DNA of 64,000 nucleotides from Herbiconiux ginsengi (GTDB lineage Bacteria > Actinomycetota > Actinomycetes > Actinomycetales > Microbacteriaceae): positions 654,960 to 718,959 of the forward strand of contig NZ_FNPZ01000001.1 in assembly GCF_900107435.1 (NCBI RefSeq), read 5' to 3'. The position numbers and the translations under genes are program-made. Under the pieces are notes generated by a model. That model worked only from the letters and a program-made list of their open reading frames with translations. It searched no databases and was not told the origin of the DNA. This document shows, one piece after another, positions 1 through 6,666 of the stretch (positions within the stretch are counted from its first letter, which is position 1; each line of letters begins with the position of its first letter).

Positions 1-1132
1 TCTGGTGCAGCTGGTAGTCGAGCAGCACCTCCTCGTCGGTGTCGCTGCCGGCCGTGAACTGGCGGCGCTCGTTGCCGTAGGTGATGGCGATGGTGAGCGC
101 CACCTTCGCCGCGGCCACGGAGGCGCCGTCGAGCGACACGCGCCCTTGCACCAGGGTGCCGAGCATGGTGAAGAAGCGGCGCCCGGGGCTCTCGATGGAG
201 CTCGAGTAGGTGCCGTCCTCGGCCACGTCGCCGTAGCGGTTGAGCAGATTCAGGCGCGGGATGCGCACCTGGTCGAAGTGCAAGCGGCCGTTGTCGATGC
301 CGTTCAGCCCGCCCTTCAGGCCATCATCCTCTCCGCCGACGCCGGGCAGGAATTCGCCGGTCACCGCATCCCGGATCGGCACGTAGAAGGCGTGCACGCC
401 GTGGTTCACATTCTTGGTCACGAGCTGCGCGAACACCACCGCCGCGATGCCGTCGACGGCGGCGTTGCCGAGGTAGTCCTTCCAGGCCCCGCGGAACGGC
501 GTGTGCAGCACGAACTCGCCGGCGGACTCGTCGTAGGTGGCCGTGGTGCCGATGGCCGCGACGTCCGACCCGTGTCCGGTCTCGGTCATCGCGAAGGCGC
601 CGGGCACCTCGAGGCTCATGATCGCGGGCAGGAACGCCTTGTGGTGGTACTCCGTGCCGAGGTGGAGCACCGCGGCGCCGAACAGGCCCCACTGCACGCC
701 CGACTTGATCTGCAACGACGGATCGGCGAGCACCAGCTCCTCGAAGCCGGCGATGTTGCCGCCGTGGTCGTCGGCCCCGCCGACCGACTCGGGGAAGGCG
801 CGGTGCACCTGCCCGTGCTCCACGAGCAACTTCAGCTGGCCCGAGACGCGGGCGCGGTGCTCATCGAGCGTCTGGCCGTCGATGCGCTGCAGGTCGGGAC
901 GGGCGCTGAGCTCACGCGCGCCGAGGCGCACGTCGGCCCAGGTGCCGAGCAAGTACTGACCGAGCCACTCCACGTCGGTGCGGGCCACCACCACGTCGCT
1001 CGTCGACGCGCGGCCGGAGCGCTTCGGGATCCGGGCGGAGGCGTCGAGCTCGCTCTCGATCGCATCCGCCTGCACCGCGTCGTCTTCACGGCGGGCGGAA
1101 GGGGAGTTCGTGGTGTCGACCGTGTGCGTCAT
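1..1132 (-). CDS. Acyl-CoA oxidase/dehydrogenase family protein (3' part outside window)
   Basis: The first 377 codons of a flavoprotein read leftwards off the window edge. The motif MTETGHGSDV near residue 181 and the LFGAAVLHLGTEYH segment before it match the acyl-CoA oxidase branch of the acyl-CoA dehydrogenase superfamily, in which FAD-dependent alpha,beta-dehydrogenation of acyl-CoA passes electrons to oxygen. The N-terminal ~50 residues form a charged leader as in ACOX-like actinobacterial proteins. The chosen ATG has a GAGGA motif seven bases upstream; an in-frame ATG four codons earlier is possible. Substrate and electron acceptor cannot be told because the C-terminal half is missing. 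No partner gene is visible on the right; the neighbouring MFS gene ends 150 bases away on the same strand. Confidence 0.85.
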   Translation of the reverse strand, partial: MTHTVDTTNSPSARREDDAVQADAIESELDASARIPKRSGRASTSDVVVARTDVEWLGQYLLGTWADVRLGARELSARPDLQRIDGQTLDEHRARVSGQLKLLVEHGQVHRAFPESVGGADDHGGNIAGFEELVLADPSLQIKSGVQWGLFGAAVLHLGTEYHHKAFLPAIMSLEVPGAFAMTETGHGSDVAAIGTTATYDESAGEFVLHTPFRGAWKDYLGNAAVDGIAAVVFAQLVTKNVNHGVHAFYVPIRDAVTGEFLPGVGGEDDGLKGGLNGIDNGRLHFDQVRIPRLNLLNRYGDVAEDGTYSSSIESPGRRFFTMLGTLVQGRVSLDGASVAAAKVALTIAITYGNERRQFTAGSDTDEEVLLDYQLHQ

Positions 1133-1281
1133 TGTCGTCCTCATCGTCGTGGCACGCCCAACCGGGGCACGCCGAGCCGATTCCTACGCTAGAACGCGGG
1201 CCGGGACCGGTGACAATCCGCCGTTCGCCGCCTACAAAAGAGGCCGGAGACGTGCGAAGTCGCACTGTGGACATCCCACAG

Positions 1282-2517
1282 TCAGGCGTGGGTTTGTACT
1301 ACGGAGGCCGACAAAGCGGAGGCCCGTCGACGACCAACCGCGAGGTCCACCGCGGCGAGCGTGACAGCCCCCGCCGCGAGCACGCCCACCAGCGGCGCCA
1401 GCACGTCGACTGCCGGCCCGAGGCCGAGCGCCGTGGCGAGCGCGCCCGCGCCGATCGCGGTGATCGCCTGCAGCAGGTAGGAGAACAGGTAGAGCATCGA
1501 GAGCGTCGCGCCGCGGTGGCGCGCGGGCGCTGCACGGTTCACGAGACCGAGGCCGCCGGTGAAGGCGAAGGAGTAGCCGACGCCGCCCACAACGCACCAG
1601 GCGAGGAAGAGCGCGACCGACCCGGATGCCGCGGCGCCTGCCATGAGGCCCAGCCCCGCGAGCGAGATCACCCCGCCGATGATGATCGTGACGTGCGCCG
1701 GCACCTTGCCGAGGAAGAGGGCCGTGACGCCGATCGCGATGGAGGAGATGCCGAGCAGTGCGCCCACCACCAGGAGGTTCGTGGTGCCCGTGAAGTCGCG
1801 GGCCATCTGGGAGCCGAGCGAGAGGAAGATCGCGCCCACGCTGTAGGCCAGCGAGACCGAGGTGGTCGCCGCGATGAACGCGAGCAGGATGCCGCGGGGC
1901 AGCTTGAGGGGCTTCGGCCGCCACGTCGGGCGGCCGAGACCCGCGGTGTCGGAGGGCGTCAGCCAGACGGCGAGGAAGGCCACGCCGCCGAGAACGAAGA
2001 GCACGGCGAAGCTCAGGAACAAGGGCAACGGCGCGTACTGCGCGAGCACGCCCGACACCAGCAGGGCGAGCGTCAGCCCGGTGGCCGTCGAGGCAGTGGT
2101 GAGAGTGCTCGCGATGCGCGGGTTCGACGAGGTGTTGTTCTCGACCAGGGCGGCGCTCGCGGCGCCGAGGGCGAAACCGGTGCCCACCCCCTGCAGCAGA
2201 CGCCCGAGGTAGAGCCAGCCCACGTTCGGCGCGAACGCGAAGGCCAGCGCGGCCACGGCGATCAGCCCGATGCCGAGCAGCATGGCGCGACGACGTCCGA
2301 TGCTGTCGGAAAGCCCGCCGAAGAAGAGCAGGACGATCAGGAGCGCGAGCGGATAGGTGCCGAAGACCGAGGTGGTGACGACGGCGGGCAGGTGCCACTC
2401 GGCCGCGTAGACCGGATAGAGCACGCTCGGCGCGCCGCTGGCCCACAGACACAGGGCGAGCACGGCCGAGGCCGACCAGAATGTGCCGCGCCGCGACAGG
2501 CTCCACTTTTTCGTCAT
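1282..2517 (-). CDS. MFS transporter, drug-efflux type
   Basis: A 411-aa hydrophobic protein with about twelve membrane spans. The loop SDSIGRRRAM after the second span is the classic major facilitator motif (D-x-x-GRR), so it is a proton-coupled membrane transporter; the substrate is unknown. The longest frame begins upstream, but the start at MTKKWSLSRR is preferred: it puts a positively charged N-terminus before the first span and lies seven bases after a TACTGT -10-like hexamer, so the message may be leaderless. The gene is transcribed away from an HxlR-type regulator starting 67 bases from it, the usual arrangement of an efflux pump and its local repressor or activator. Substrate assignment would be a guess. 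Confidence 0.85.
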   Translation of the reverse strand: MTKKWSLSRRGTFWSASAVLALCLWASGAPSVLYPVYAAEWHLPAVVTTSVFGTYPLALLIVLLFFGGLSDSIGRRRAMLLGIGLIAVAALAFAFAPNVGWLYLGRLLQGVGTGFALGAASAALVENNTSSNPRIASTLTTASTATGLTLALLVSGVLAQYAPLPLFLSFAVLFVLGGVAFLAVWLTPSDTAGLGRPTWRPKPLKLPRGILLAFIAATTSVSLAYSVGAIFLSLGSQMARDFTGTTNLLVVGALLGISSIAIGVTALFLGKVPAHVTIIIGGVISLAGLGLMAGAAASGSVALFLAWCVVGGVGYSFAFTGGLGLVNRAAPARHRGATLSMLYLFSYLLQAITAIGAGALATALGLGPAVDVLAPLVGVLAAGAVTLAAVDLAVGRRRASALSASVVQTHA

Positions 2518-2541
2518 GCCGGCCACAGTACGCCCTCTCGG

Positions 2542-2556
2542 TTGGAATTGCCAATT
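2542..2556. promoter_or_regulatory. Candidate operator between MFS and HxlR genes
   Basis: The 67-base divergent intergenic region contains two overlapping imperfect palindromes, TTGG-N5-CCAA at 2542-2554 and AATTGCCAATT at 2546-2556. It is AT-rich compared with its surroundings and lies between the two start codons and their -10-like hexamers, so it is the natural binding site for the adjacent winged-helix regulator. This is an inference from position and symmetry only. Confidence 0.45.
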
Positions 2557-2584
2557 TAGCCATCTTCGGCGTACCCTGGGGCGC

Positions 2585-3067
2585 ATGGGACAGTTGAAGG
2601 ATGCGCAAGCCGGCACCGACTCCGAAGCCCGCTGCCAGATCGTGCGCTCGCTCGACATCGTCGGCGAGAAGTGGTCGCTGCTGATCGTGCGCGATGCACT
2701 GCGCGGAAACACGCGCTTCTCGGAGTTCCGCGATTCGCTCGGAGCACCCAGCGACATCCTCGCCACCCGGCTCGCGAAGCTCGTCGAAGCGGGAGTGCTC
2801 GAGAAGCGGGCCTACCGCGAGCCCGGATCGCGCGAGCGCTCGAGCTACCACCTCACCGAGAGCGGCCAGGGCCTCGCGCTGGTGATCGGCGCGCTCGTGC
2901 AGTGGGGAGACGAGTTCCACCCCTACTCGGGCGGGGCCAGCTCGCGCATGGTCGACGCGCACGACCGCGAGCCCGTGGAGCTCGCCTTCGTGACCGCGTC
3001 GGGCGAAGCCCTCGGCCCCGACGAGGTGTCCTTCGTGCCCGGCCCCGCGGCTCGCGTCACCTGGTAG
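2585..3067 (+). CDS. HxlR family transcriptional regulator
   Basis: A 160-aa protein with the HxlR winged-helix domain: RSLDIVGEKWSLLIVRDAL at about residues 20-38, then the RFSEFRDSLG recognition-helix region and the LVEAGVLEKRAYRE wing. HxlR proteins bind DNA as dimers and often react to electrophiles or oxidants, but the single Cys (near residue 17) is the only obvious sensing candidate here. The ATG lies seven bases after TACCCT, giving a likely leaderless mRNA; no Shine-Dalgarno is seen. It is divergent from the MFS gene at 1282-2517, which is its most likely target. The C-terminal ~45 residues extend beyond the usual ~115-aa HxlR core. Confidence 0.9.
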   Translation: MGQLKDAQAGTDSEARCQIVRSLDIVGEKWSLLIVRDALRGNTRFSEFRDSLGAPSDILATRLAKLVEAGVLEKRAYREPGSRERSSYHLTESGQGLALVIGALVQWGDEFHPYSGGASSRMVDAHDREPVELAFVTASGEALGPDEVSFVPGPAARVTW

Positions 3068-3071
3068 CTAC

Positions 3072-3146
3072 CCCGCCCCGACTCGTCCCGAATTGTGCCA
3101 GACGCCGGGTTTTGGGCCGTTTTGGGACGAGTCGCGCGGGGCGGGC
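3072..3146. repeat. Long intergenic inverted repeat between convergent genes
   Basis: GACTCGTCCC (3080-3089) pairs perfectly with GGGACGAGTC (3124-3133); outside it CCCCGCCCC faces GGGGCGGG with a four-base bulge. The interior contains GCCAGACGCC and two runs of TTTTGGG/GTTTTGGG. It fills the gap between the convergent HxlR and acyltransferase genes, so it can act as a bidirectional terminator, but no long T-tract follows either arm. Two analogous structures lie at 43696-43768 and 59443-59496. Confidence 0.6.
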
Positions 3147-3151
3147 GCGGG

Positions 3152-3862
3152 TCAGCTCGGGTCGTTGCGATGCAGGGCGCGGCGCATCCGCTCGACCACG
3201 TTCGCCGGCGGGGGTTCGTTGTAGGCGCCCGCGAGTTCCTGGCGTGACATCGCGCCGATGGCGGTCATCACGTCGTCGGTGAGGCGGCGGCGGGCCCTCG
3301 CCGAGGATGCTTCGCCGTAAGAAGCCGAGTCGATGGGCTGGCCGAACTGGATCGTGACCGGCCGGATGCGCGGAACCCTCGCTCCCACGGGCAACAGGTC
3401 CGGAGTTCCGGTCAGGGCGACCGGAACGATCGGGCACCGGGTGGTGAGCCCGAGCCAGGCGACCCCGGTGCGACCCTTGTAGAGGCGGCCGTCGCGGGAG
3501 CGGGTGCCCTCGGGGTAGATGGCGAACGCCCCGGCCTCCTCGAGCACTTCGCGGCCGCGCTCGAGGGAGTCCTGGGCGGCGGTGTTGCTCTCGCGATCGA
3601 CCGGGATCGCGCCGATCGACTCGAAGAACGCCTTCGACAGCGCGCCGCGGGCTCCGCTCCCGGTGAAGTACTCGGCCTTGGCGAGGAAGCGGACGTCGCG
3701 CGGCGCGACGACCGTGATCACGACACTGTCGATGAAGCTCAGGTGATTGCTCGCGAAGAGCACCGGGCCTTGACGAGGCACGTTCTCGCGGCCGGTGATC
3801 GTCGGCCGGTAGACGACCCTCGAGACGGGGCGAGCCACCGCGCGCGCGACCGACTTGAACAT
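3152..3862 (-). CDS. 1-acyl-sn-glycerol-3-phosphate acyltransferase (PlsC-like)
   Basis: A 236-aa membrane-associated acyltransferase. The catalytic block NHLSFID (HxxxxD type, near residue 39) and the substrate-binding block YPEGTRSRDG (near residue 116) are both intact, as is the FGQP segment of block IV. The family transfers an acyl chain to lysophosphatidic acid in phospholipid synthesis; several paralogues with other lyso-lipid substrates are common in Actinobacteria, so the substrate is probable rather than proven. It is a single gene, convergent with the HxlR gene and divergent from the DUF3105 gene. The C-terminus ends with an NEPPPANVVERMRRA tail typical of actinobacterial members. 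Confidence 0.88.
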   Translation of the reverse strand: MFKSVARAVARPVSRVVYRPTITGRENVPRQGPVLFASNHLSFIDSVVITVVAPRDVRFLAKAEYFTGSGARGALSKAFFESIGAIPVDRESNTAAQDSLERGREVLEEAGAFAIYPEGTRSRDGRLYKGRTGVAWLGLTTRCPIVPVALTGTPDLLPVGARVPRIRPVTIQFGQPIDSASYGEASSARARRRLTDDVMTAIGAMSRQELAGAYNEPPPANVVERMRRALHRNDPS

Positions 3863-3985
3863 CCACCGATCCTCACACGCGGCATATGCCCGCTCGGCTA
3901 TACCCTGCCTCGTTGCGCATACATGGATCTTCCAGGCATCCTGGAGATAGTTGTAGCGTCAACTCCCTTGCTCGCCGCCATCGAA

Positions 3986-4705
3986 ATGAGAGCCGTGCCT
4001 CCCCGTTCCGATCCCCAGCGTCCGTCGAATTCCGTTCCGCCGAAGGCGAAGGAACAGGCCAAGAAACTCACGGTCAAGCAAGAGCGGGATGCCCGCCGCG
4101 CCGAGAAGGTGGCGGCGATGGTCGCCCAGCAGAAGCGGCAGCGGCGCAACCGCCTGATCGGCTGGATCATCGGCGGCGTCGCCGGCGTGGCGGCGATCGC
4201 CCTGCTCGTGACGTTCGTGGTCACGAGCAACACTCCGAAGGCCGATCCATCGGCGATCTCGATCGAAGGCCTGCAGACCTACCCCGGCCTCACCGCGAAC
4301 CACGTCGACGGCACCGTCGACTATGCGCAGACCCCACCCGCCGGCGGCGACCACAACGGCGTCTGGCTCAACTGCGGCGTCTACTCCGAGCCGGTTCCCA
4401 ACGAGAACGCCGTGCACGACCTCGAGCACGGTGCCGTCTGGGTCACCTACGATCCGGCCCAGGTCGACGCAGGAGGAATCGAGACGCTGCGGTCGCAGCT
4501 GCCCGACACCTACGTGGTGCTCTCGCCCTTCGAGGGCCTGAGTGCGCCGGTCGTCGCCTCCGCCTGGGGCAACCAGGTATTCCTTGACGGCGTCGACGAC
4601 CCGCGCCTGAAGGACTTCGTGGCGAAGTTCTGGAAGTCGGCCGACGCGCCCGAGCCGGGAGCCCCCTGCACCGGCGGTCTGGACGCGCCCGGCAAGGTCG
4701 CGTGA
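3986..4705 (+). CDS. DUF3105 domain membrane-anchored protein
   Basis: About 239 aa: a Lys/Arg/Glu-rich cytoplasmic N-terminus, one membrane span near residues 58-80, then an extracellular DUF3105 domain with the diagnostic NCGVYSEPVPNENAVHDLEHGAVW stretch split around Cys, HDLEHG and a final Cys (APCTGG). The conserved Cys and His residues suggest metal or redox chemistry, but no activity is established. The start is uncertain: ATG 3986 is listed; in-frame ATG 3923, TTG 3968 (eight bases after a TAGCGT hexamer) and GTG 3995 are alternatives. The stop overlaps the start of the DUF305 gene by four bases (GTGA), so the two are translationally coupled and probably work together in the envelope. 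Confidence 0.8.
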   Translation: MRAVPPRSDPQRPSNSVPPKAKEQAKKLTVKQERDARRAEKVAAMVAQQKRQRRNRLIGWIIGGVAGVAAIALLVTFVVTSNTPKADPSAISIEGLQTYPGLTANHVDGTVDYAQTPPAGGDHNGVWLNCGVYSEPVPNENAVHDLEHGAVWVTYDPAQVDAGGIETLRSQLPDTYVVLSPFEGLSAPVVASAWGNQVFLDGVDDPRLKDFVAKFWKSADAPEPGAPCTGGLDAPGKVA

Positions 4706-5469
4706 CCGACGAGGGCACAGCGCGCTCCGCCGAGGCGACCTCTGCGGAGCCCGGCCCGCTGGACTCGCCTGACCCCACCGCGCCACCGCGTCGCCCCCGC
4801 GGGCGTGTCGTGATCGCCGGCGTCATCGCCGCGGTGCTCGTGGCCGTGGTGGCTTTCGCGGCAGGATGGCTCGCCGCGCCCCGGACGGCCACCCCCTCCG
4901 ACACCAGTGTCGAGGCCGGCTTCGCCCGCGACATGCAGCAGCACCACGACCAGGCGGTGCAGATGGCCATGATCGTGCGTGAGCAGACCGACGATCCTGA
5001 CATCCGACAGCTCGCTTATGACATCGCCACGACGCAGGCTCAGCAGTCGGGGCAGATGTACGCGTGGCTGAACTCCTGGAACCTGCCGCAGGCATCCTCG
5101 CAGCCCGCGATGACCTGGATGACGCAGCCGACGCTCTCGGGCGCCGGCTCCGACTCACACGAGCACGGCGGGGTCTCGGCCACGACGGGCGCGATCGATT
5201 CGAGCGGGATGAAGCCGGGCGACCCGATGCCCGGCATGGCCTCGGCCGACGACCTCGCGCGACTCTCGCAACTGACCGGTGTCGACGCCGAGCGTCTCTT
5301 CCTCCAGCTGATGATCGCGCACCACCTCGGCGGGGTCGAGATGGCCGAAGCCGTGCTCGACCGCACGACGAATCCGCTCGTCGTGCCCCTGGCGAAGGCC
5401 ATGACCTTCGCGCAGACGGGCGAGATCGACTACATGCGTCAACTCCTGGCCGCCCGCGGCGGCGCGTAG
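4702..5469 (+). CDS. DUF305 family envelope protein (ferritin-like fold)
   Basis: A 255-aa protein with a short cytoplasmic head, one membrane span near residues 33-55 and an extracellular DUF305 domain. The two His-rich motifs MQQHHDQAV (near residue 74) and IAHHLGGVEMA (near residue 205) are present, with Asp/Met-rich linkers. DUF305 proteins are four-helix ferritin-like proteins often found with copper-handling genes; metal binding is plausible but untested. It begins with GTG inside the stop region of the DUF3105 gene (GTGA overlap), a pairing seen repeatedly in actinobacterial genomes. It is convergent with the WxLIP-like gene, with only 20 bases between. Confidence 0.85.
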   Translation: MTDEGTARSAEATSAEPGPLDSPDPTAPPRRPRGRVVIAGVIAAVLVAVVAFAAGWLAAPRTATPSDTSVEAGFARDMQQHHDQAVQMAMIVREQTDDPDIRQLAYDIATTQAQQSGQMYAWLNSWNLPQASSQPAMTWMTQPTLSGAGSDSHEHGGVSATTGAIDSSGMKPGDPMPGMASADDLARLSQLTGVDAERLFLQLMIAHHLGGVEMAEAVLDRTTNPLVVPLAKAMTFAQTGEIDYMRQLLAARGGA

Positions 5470-5489
5470 CGCCTCGGCCGAGACCGGCG

Positions 5490-6572
5490 TCAGGCCGAGT
5501 GGGTCACCTCGGCGGAGGCCTTCGTCGCGGCGAGCGCCTGCTCCACCGCCTCCTGCACCCGTGCGTCTTCACGGGCCTTGCGTGCGGCCCGAGTGCGGCG
5601 GCGCACGATCACCGCGAGCACGATCAGCGCCGCGAGCACGAGCACGAGGATGACCAGGGTCCACGGCACCGCCCACCCGTTCGCGCTCGCCGTCACCGGG
5701 TCGAGACTGGTCGTCGATCCGGATGCGTCGAGCACGATCGGCCCGACCGTCGCGGTCGCGGTCAGCAGGAAGACCGGCGGCACGCCTGTCACCGGCACGC
5801 TCACCGTCCACGACTCGCCGGGGAGGAGCTGCGGCGGGGCCTCCACCTCGCCCGCATCACTCGGGAACCAGCCGAACGGCCCCGTGACTCCGGCGGCCTG
5901 CTGGGCCGAGACGACGGCATTGCCGGTGTTGTGCAGGGTGTAGCCGATCACGGCGTCGCCCGCCGCGAACGGCAGCCATCCGCCGTCGTAGTCGACATGC
6001 ATGTTCTCGATGGCGAGCGCCGGGGCGAGATCGCCGCCGATGCGCAGGGAGATCTTGATGCCGAGGCGCCGGTCGACGTTGATGCCCTGCTCGTCGTCGG
6101 CCTGGGTGAGCGAGGTGACGATGGCGCCCGCGTAGTCGCCCGGGGTGGCATTCTGCGGAATGGTCAGGGTGAACGGCACATCGGCGGTGGCGCCGGGCTC
6201 GAGGTGCACCGTGGGATTCGCGGTGTGCACCCAGGCGCCGATGGCGGTCGACTCGGCCCCGCCGACGACCACGTCGAACTGGCCGCTGTCGGTGGTGTAG
6301 CCGTCGGCGGCGTAGACGCCGAGATCGAGCGGTGTCGTGCCGTGGTTCGTGACGACGAGGGTGTCGTCGACGGCTGCGCCCGGGTCGAGCGCGAACGTGT
6401 AGCTGGTGCGGTCTGTGCCCTGGTCGGTCGTCGCCGTGCGCACCGCCCAGTCGGCGTCGCCGTCGGCCGCGTGCGCCGGCATCGCGGGCAGGAGCAGGGC
6501 GCCCAGCGCGACGGCCGCGGTGGCGGCCAGAGCGAGAGCGGCGCGGGTGGAACGGGCCAGAGACACGGTCAT
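5490..6572 (-). CDS. WxLIP-like (DUF916-type) cell-surface membrane protein
   Basis: A 360-aa protein with a signal peptide ending at PAHA, two extracellular beta-sandwich domains (about residues 38-165 and 170-285), a single membrane span near residues 296-320 (LVILVLVLAALIVLAVIV) and a charged cytoplasmic tail. Segments such as DDTLVVTNHGTTPLDLGVYA and LEPGATADVPFTLTIP in the first domain match the peptidoglycan-binding domain of WxL-interacting proteins; the overall order is that of WxLIPs, which in Firmicutes hold WxL-domain proteins at the wall. It lies 94 bases downstream of a phosphatase ending in a WxL-like domain on the same strand, which supports that role. The pairing is inferred, not shown. 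Confidence 0.75.
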   Translation of the reverse strand: MTVSLARSTRAALALAATAAVALGALLLPAMPAHAADGDADWAVRTATTDQGTDRTSYTFALDPGAAVDDTLVVTNHGTTPLDLGVYAADGYTTDSGQFDVVVGGAESTAIGAWVHTANPTVHLEPGATADVPFTLTIPQNATPGDYAGAIVTSLTQADDEQGINVDRRLGIKISLRIGGDLAPALAIENMHVDYDGGWLPFAAGDAVIGYTLHNTGNAVVSAQQAAGVTGPFGWFPSDAGEVEAPPQLLPGESWTVSVPVTGVPPVFLLTATATVGPIVLDASGSTTSLDPVTASANGWAVPWTLVILVLVLAALIVLAVIVRRRTRAARKAREDARVQEAVEQALAATKASAEVTHSA

Positions 6573-6666
6573 GGAATCCTCGTCGGGTGGGTTGGTGGGT
6601 GGAACGGGATCGTGCCGGATGGCGCGGGGCTGGTGGCCGCCGCACCATCCGGCACGCGGTTCACGC

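Noticed and set aside
1132-2559. 475-residue open frame on the plus strand over the MFS transporter
   Set aside because: Its translation is an Arg/Glu/His/Gly-rich mixture with no domain and runs antisense to a clear membrane transporter; typical of high-GC shadow frames.
2483-3067. Longer start for the HxlR regulator at 2483
   Set aside because: It would overlap the divergent MFS start and the candidate operator; ATG 2585 fits family length and lies behind a -10 hexamer.
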